From JAJKJG01 sp036556825 (GTDB taxonomy: Bacteria > Pseudomonadota > Alphaproteobacteria > Rhizobiales > Beijerinckiaceae), in the NCBI GenBank assembly GCA_036556825.1, contig DATBIR010000265.1, positions 1 through 11,048 of the forward strand: a DNA stretch of 11,048 nt, in the 5' to 3' direction. The notes beneath the pieces were generated by a model. It was not told where the DNA came from. It did no database searches and worked only from the letters and a program-made list of their open reading frames with translations. Of the stretch, positions 6,417-11,048 are shown piece after piece (positions within the stretch are counted from its first letter, which is position 1; every line of letters begins with the position of its first letter). The position numbers and the translations under genes are program-made.

Positions 6417-7484
6417 GTGACCCTTGAATTGAGAGGCGTGGTCAAGCGCGTCGGCGCCGAGACGCACATCCACGAGACTGACCTCGTTCTCGCCGAGAAC
6501 GGCTTCAACATCCTGCTCGGCACGACCCTGGCCGGCAAGACGACCTTGATGCAGCTGATGGCGGGGCTCGAGCGGCCGAGCGCGGGCGAGGTCTGGTTCG
6601 ACGGGCGCAACGTCACCGGGCTTCCCGTGCAGAAGCGCAATGTCGCCATGGTCTACCAGCAGTTCATCAACTATCCGAATCTTTCGGTCTTCGAGAACAT
6701 CGCCTCGCCGCTGCGCGTCGCCGGGCTCAAGCGGGCGGAGATCGACACGCGTGTGCGCCGCATGGCCGAGCTGCTGCGGCTGACGCCGATGCTGGGGCGG
6801 CGGCCGGCCGAGCTCTCGGGAGGCCAGCAGCAGCGCACCGCGCTGGCGCGCGCCCTCGTCAAGGACGCGGCGCTGGTCCTGCTCGACGAGCCGCTCGCCA
6901 ATCTCGACTTCAAGCTCAGGGAGGAGTTGCGCGACGAGCTGCCAAGGCTCTTCGCGGGGCGTCGCTGCACGGTCGTGTTCGCCACGTCCGACCCGACCGA
7001 GGCCCTGCTCCTCGGCGGGCATACGGCCGCGTTGCACGAGGGGAGGATCACCCAGTTCGGGCCGACGGCAAGCGTGTATCGCCGGCCGGCCAACCTGGCG
7101 ACGGCGCAAGTCTTCTCCAATCCGCCGATCAACACCGCTCCCGTCACCAAGCGGGGGGACCGCATCCTTCTCGGCGACGGCGTTCAGTGGCCGGCCAGCG
7201 CCGTCATGCGCGACCGGCCGGACGGCCTCTACACGGTTGCCATCCGGCCGCATCACATCAGGCCGGAGGCTGACGGCCCTGCCGCCGCGCCGCTGGACGG
7301 CAAGGTCTTGATCGCCGAGCTGAGCGGCTCCGAGAGCGTGATCCATTTCTCGCACGGGCCGTTGACCTGGGTGTCACAGTCGCATGGGGTGCGCGCCATC
7401 GAGGTCGGCGCCACGGCACGGTTCAACCTTGATGTCGACCAATGCATGTATTTCGGTGCCGACGGCACGCTGGTGGCGCCGTGA
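6417..7484 (+). CDS. ABC transporter ATPase 1, GlpS-like, lacking the H-loop histidine
   Basis: 355 aa, MalK/UgpC-type cytoplasmic ATPase with a C-terminal regulatory (TOBE-like) domain from about 240. Motifs: Walker A GTTLAGKT (35-42), Q-loop Gln81, a canonical signature LSGGQ (133-137), Walker B ending LLDEP (155-159) and D-loop ANLD (161-164). At the switch position the sequence is FATSDPTEA (188-196), so Ser191 replaces the conserved histidine. It powers import together with the next gene's ATPase, almost certainly as a heterodimer. The start is GTG, with GGGGA (6405-6409) 7 nt upstream; there is no ATG at the expected N-terminus. The 171-bp gap before it contains the hairpin. The ATPase identity is certain; the glycerol-type assignment comes from the whole gene set. 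Confidence 0.92.
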   Translation: MTLELRGVVKRVGAETHIHETDLVLAENGFNILLGTTLAGKTTLMQLMAGLERPSAGEVWFDGRNVTGLPVQKRNVAMVYQQFINYPNLSVFENIASPLRVAGLKRAEIDTRVRRMAELLRLTPMLGRRPAELSGGQQQRTALARALVKDAALVLLDEPLANLDFKLREELRDELPRLFAGRRCTVVFATSDPTEALLLGGHTAALHEGRITQFGPTASVYRRPANLATAQVFSNPPINTAPVTKRGDRILLGDGVQWPASAVMRDRPDGLYTVAIRPHHIRPEADGPAAAPLDGKVLIAELSGSESVIHFSHGPLTWVSQSHGVRAIEVGATARFNLDVDQCMYFGADGTLVAP

Positions 7485-7534
7485 CGCCGCGCCGCCATCC
7501 CGTGCCCAGGCCATGGACGTCGTGAGAGGCGACG

Positions 7535-8602
7535 ATGGCGCGGATCACGCTTCAAAACCTCAGGCACAGCTATCATCCGCGACCGCGCACCGATGACGAC
7601 TGGGCCTTGAAACGCCTCGACATGGAGTGGTCGGACGGCGGAGCCTATGCGCTGCTCGGCCCGTCCGGATGCGGCAAGACGACGTTGCTCAACATCATCT
7701 CCGGCCTGGTGCGCCCGACCGAAGGACGCGTTCTCTTCGACGATGTCGATCTGACCGACGTGCCGACCGAAAGGCGCCGGATTGCGCAGGTGTTCCAATT
7801 CCCGGTCGTCTACGACACCATGAGCGTCTACGACAACCTCGCCTTCCCGTTGCGCAACCGCGGCATCGCCGAGCGCGAGGTCGACATCCGGGTCAAGGAC
7901 ATCGCGCGCATGCTCGACCTTGACGGGATGCTCGGCAGGCGCGCTGCCGGGCTGACGGCGGACGGCAAGCAGAAGATCTCGCTGGGCCGCGGACTCGTGC
8001 GGGCGGACGTCAACGTGATCATGTTCGACGAGCCGTTGACCGTGATCGATCCACATCTCAAGTGGCAGTTACGCTCCAAGCTCAAGGAGCTGCATCAGCG
8101 CATCGCGCGCACGATGATCTACGTCACGCACGATCAGACCGAAGCCCTGACCTTCGCCGACAAGGTCGTCGTCATGCACGAGGGCACGGTGGTGCAGACC
8201 GGATCGCCGGTCGAGCTGTTCGAACGGCCGCGCCACACCTTCGTCGGCCACTTCATCGGCTCGCCGGGCATGAACGTGCTGCCGTGCCGCGTCGAGCGGG
8301 GCGCGGTGATGCTCGCGGAGCAGCGCATCACGGTCCAGAATCCGCCCGCGGCGGGCCTCGATCTCGGCCGCACGGAGATCGGCGTGCGACCCGAATTCGT
8401 GAGCTTCGGCGACGACGGCGTGCCGGTCGAGGTCGTCAAGGTGAGCGACGCCGGCCGTCATCGCATCGTCGAGGCGCGGCATGGCGTCAGCCGCATCAAC
8501 CTGCTGGTCGCCGAAGGCGCCGCGGTGCCGGGAGAGGGCGCCCGCGTACGCTTCGACGCCGCCCGCACGCGGCTTTACGCCGACGGCTGGCTGGTGGAGT
8601 GA
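7535..8602 (+). CDS. ABC transporter ATPase 2, GlpT-like, with degenerate signature motif
   Basis: 355 aa, the second MalK-type ATPase, with a C-terminal regulatory domain from about 240. Walker A GPSGCGKT (42-49), Q-loop Gln88, Walker B ending MFDEP (163-167) and the H-loop YVTHDQTEA (196-204, His199) are all intact. The ABC signature is not: where LSGGQ is expected it reads LTADG (140-144), losing both glycines and the glutamine. The D-loop is also unusual (TVID, 169-172). The flanking text (K-Q-K then SLGRGLVR, 149-156) aligns cleanly with ATPase 1, so this is real divergence and not a frameshift. Its complete Walker A/B and histidine would pair with the LSGGQ of ATPase 1. AGAGG (7525-7529) lies 5 nt before the ATG. 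It ends 5 bp before the first permease. Confidence 0.92.
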   Translation: MARITLQNLRHSYHPRPRTDDDWALKRLDMEWSDGGAYALLGPSGCGKTTLLNIISGLVRPTEGRVLFDDVDLTDVPTERRRIAQVFQFPVVYDTMSVYDNLAFPLRNRGIAEREVDIRVKDIARMLDLDGMLGRRAAGLTADGKQKISLGRGLVRADVNVIMFDEPLTVIDPHLKWQLRSKLKELHQRIARTMIYVTHDQTEALTFADKVVVMHEGTVVQTGSPVELFERPRHTFVGHFIGSPGMNVLPCRVERGAVMLAEQRITVQNPPAAGLDLGRTEIGVRPEFVSFGDDGVPVEVVKVSDAGRHRIVEARHGVSRINLLVAEGAAVPGEGARVRFDAARTRLYADGWLVE

Positions 8603-8607
8603 GCGCG

Positions 8608-9473
8608 ATGGCCGCCAGGACGGAAAACCAGAAGGGCTGGCTGTTCGTTCTGCCGGTGGTCGTGCTGGTCGCCTTCAACGCCGTCATCCCGCTCATGGCG
8701 GTGGTGAACTACTCGGTGCAGGAAACCTTCGGCAACAACATCTTCTTCTTCGAGGGGGTGAAGTGGTTTCAGGATGTGCTGCATTCGGACCGCTTCCATG
8801 CCTCGCTCCTGCGTCAGCTCGCCTTTACCGGCATCATCCTGCTCATCGAGGTGCCGCTCGGCGTCGTCATCGCGCTCGCCATGCCGCGGCGCGGCCCATG
8901 GGTCTCGGTCTGCCTTGTGCTCATGGCCCTGCCGCTGCTGATCCCGTGGAACGTCGTCGGCGCCATGTGGAACATCTTTGCGCTGCCCGACATCGGCATG
9001 CTGGGCAGGCTGCTGAACGGCATGGGCCTGAACTACAATTACACGCAGCAGCCGCTGTCGGCCTGGGCGACGCTGGTCGCCATGGACGTCTGGCACTGGA
9101 CCTCGCTCGTGGTGCTGCTGGCCTATGCGGGATTGAGCGCCATCCCGGAAGCCTTCTATCAGGCCGCGAGGATCGACGGAGCCTCCGCCTGGGCGGTGTT
9201 TCGCTACATCCAGCTGCCGAAGATGCGCAAGGTGCTGACGATCGCCGTGCTCCTGCGCTTCATGGACAGCTTCAACATCTACACCGAGCCGTTCGTCCTG
9301 ACCGGCGGCGGTCCCGGCAACGCCACCACCCTCTTGTCGATCGATCTCGTCAAGATCGCGCTCGGCCAGTTCGACCTCGGCCCGGCCGCGGCCATGTCGC
9401 TGATCTATTTCCTGATCATCCTGCTGCTCTCGTGGATCTTCTACACGGTGATGACGAAAGGCGAGGACGCACG

Positions 9474-9477
<4 letters not shown>
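8608..9477 (+). CDS. ABC transporter permease 1, GlpP-like (MalF/UgpA type)
   Basis: 289 aa inner-membrane protein with about six hydrophobic segments (near 11-34, 70-92, 98-120, 153-175, 207-230 and 260-282). The cytoplasmic EAA loop that docks onto an ATPase is clear: EAFYQAARIDGASAWAVF (181-198) followed by RYIQLP (199-204). It forms the translocation channel with the next gene's product. The ATG at 8608 has GGAG (8596-8599) 8 nt upstream, inside the end of the ATPase 2 gene. A GTG at 8599 overlapping that stop is a less likely start. Its last four bases overlap the next start (ATGA), so the two permeases are translationally coupled. Confidence 0.92.
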
Positions 9478-10304
<827 letters not shown>

Positions 10305-10320
10305 GGCAGGGGAGGATCGG

Positions 10321-10605
10321 ATGGCGGCCCTGTCGTGGATGGCGTGGACTCCGGAAACGGCGCTCTTCTTCGCCTTCATCGCCGGCCTGCTCGCCGTGAT
10401 GACGGTGTGGGAGCTGCGCTCGCCTGGCGGCGCGCCGCGACGCGGCGTGCTGGCAATCGAGACGACGCGTGGCGACCGCCTGTTCATATCCCTCCTCGGG
10501 GCCGCCTATATCCACCTCGCATGGCTCGCCGTCGCCGGCCCGCCGTTGTGGGGCGCGACGGCGCTCGCGCTGGTATTCGCCGCGGCGGTGTTCCGGTGGG
10601 TGTGA
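10321..10605 (+). CDS. DUF2160 small inner-membrane protein, GlpU-like
   Basis: 94 aa. There are three hydrophobic segments (about 12-31, 53-72 and 77-92), with a short basic loop around 32-43. The segment RGVLAIETTRGDRLFISLLG (41-60) followed by AAYIHLAWL (61-69) is the conserved core of DUF2160. From memory, this family is found almost only beside glycerol-type ABC importers (glpU of the rhizobial operon) and its function is unknown. Possible roles are an accessory subunit of the permease complex or a membrane assembly factor. A strong GGAGG (10311-10315) lies 5 nt before the ATG. It is 16 bp after permease 2, clearly in the same operon. Its presence is the best single argument that this importer is of the GlpSTPQUV type and not a general sugar importer. 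Confidence 0.85.
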   Translation: MAALSWMAWTPETALFFAFIAGLLAVMTVWELRSPGGAPRRGVLAIETTRGDRLFISLLGAAYIHLAWLAVAGPPLWGATALALVFAAAVFRWV

Positions 10606-10651
10606 GGCGCGGCGTTGCGCCGGCGGCGCGACCGCGCAAGGGAGGAGAGGC

Positions 10652-11048
10652 ATGCGACTGAAAGGCAAGTCGGCGCTGGTGACCGGAGGTGCCTCGGGGT
10701 TCGGGGCCGAGACGGTCCGGCAGTTTGTTGCGGAAGGCGCGCAGGTTGTCCTTCTCGACCTTGACGGGCGCGGCGCCGAGCGCGTCGCCAGCGAATGCGG
10801 GGCGTCGGCCACGCCGGTGCAAGGCGACGTGACGCGACGGGCGGACATCGAGACCGCGGTCCGCGCGGCGACGGCGGCCAGCGGCCGGCTGGACATCGTC
10901 GTGAACAATGCCGGCTGGACGCACCGCAACAAGCCGATCCTGGAGGTCACGGAGGAAGAGTTCGACCGGGTCTACGCGACCAATGTCAAATCCATCTTCC
11001 TGATGACGCAGGTGGCGGTGCCGGTGATGATGGCCCAGGGCGGCGGCT
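10652..11048 (+). CDS. Short-chain dehydrogenase/reductase (SDR), 3' end cut by window edge
   Basis: The first 132 codons of a classical SDR of normally about 250 aa. The NAD(P)-binding Rossmann motif TGGASGFG (11-18) is followed by an acidic residue at the end of strand 2 (LLDLD, 34-38), which favours NAD over NADP. Then come GDV (58-60), the NNAG motif (85-88) and the catalytic-tetrad asparagine Asn111 in TNVKS (110-114). The Ser-Tyr-Lys residues lie beyond the window. GGAGG (10641-10645) is 6 nt before the ATG, and it follows the DUF2160 gene by 46 bp, so it is probably the last or a late gene of the transport operon. The likely role is NAD-dependent oxidation of the imported hydroxyl-bearing solute, but the SDR family is too broad to name a substrate. 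Confidence 0.9.
   Translation, partial: MRLKGKSALVTGGASGFGAETVRQFVAEGAQVVLLDLDGRGAERVASECGASATPVQGDVTRRADIETAVRAATAASGRLDIVVNNAGWTHRNKPILEVTEEEFDRVYATNVKSIFLMTQVAVPVMMAQGGG

Noticed and set aside
8062..8607. N-terminal extension of permease 1 back to 8062
   Set aside because: The extension overlaps the ATPase 2 gene out of frame and is Arg-rich. A good ribosome-binding site and the membrane topology support the ATG at 8608.

Overview
The window looks like chromosome from a high-GC alphaproteobacterium, most likely a Hyphomicrobiales (Rhizobiales) member. The base composition, a DUF6894 protein, a FlbD-type DNA-binding tail, GATCCCGGATC-type intergenic palindromes and a rhizobial-style glycerol-family ABC importer all point that way. 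The genus cannot be fixed from the sequence.

Left part (1-3504) is a loose set of unrelated genes. A diacylglycerol-kinase-type lipid kinase runs off the left edge on the minus strand. Divergent from it is a membrane-anchored diheme cytochrome c, and between the two lies an 82-bp REP-like palindrome. Next come a small DUF6894 protein and a minus-strand 113-aa protein that is essentially the Fis-type helix-turn-helix tail of the flagellar regulator FlbD without its receiver and ATPase domains. The gene-free stretches here (1723-2094, 2503-2842, 3185-3504) hold strong hairpins, a second short copy of the palindrome motif and one doubtful 65-aa reading frame.

Right part (3505-11048) is a transport and catabolic locus. 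An RraA/HMG-aldolase-family gene on the minus strand is divergent, across 344 bp, from a seven-gene plus-strand operon: a 577-aa periplasmic substrate-binding protein, two ABC ATPases, two inner-membrane permeases, a 94-aa DUF2160 membrane protein, and a short-chain dehydrogenase cut by the right edge. The gene set matches the rhizobial glycerol importer GlpSTPQUV. Here the binding protein comes first, and no glycerol-3-phosphate dehydrogenase (glpD) or regulator (glpR) is present. An SDR and an RraA-like enzyme take their place, so the substrate may be a polyol or sugar-like compound other than glycerol.

The operon is tightly packed: gaps of 171, 50, 5, 16 and 46 bp and one 4-bp overlap. A GC-rich hairpin lies 9 nt after the binding-protein stop, and the following ATPase starts with GTG. 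Both fit high binding-protein and lower ATPase/permease expression.

The most notable observation is that the two ATPases are complementary half-defective subunits. The first has a normal LSGGQ signature but no H-loop histidine. The second has the histidine but a degenerate signature (LTADG). A heterodimer would therefore have one complete and one degenerate ATP site, an arrangement best known from asymmetric ABC exporters. No RNA genes, CRISPR arrays, insertion sequences or phage genes were seen.
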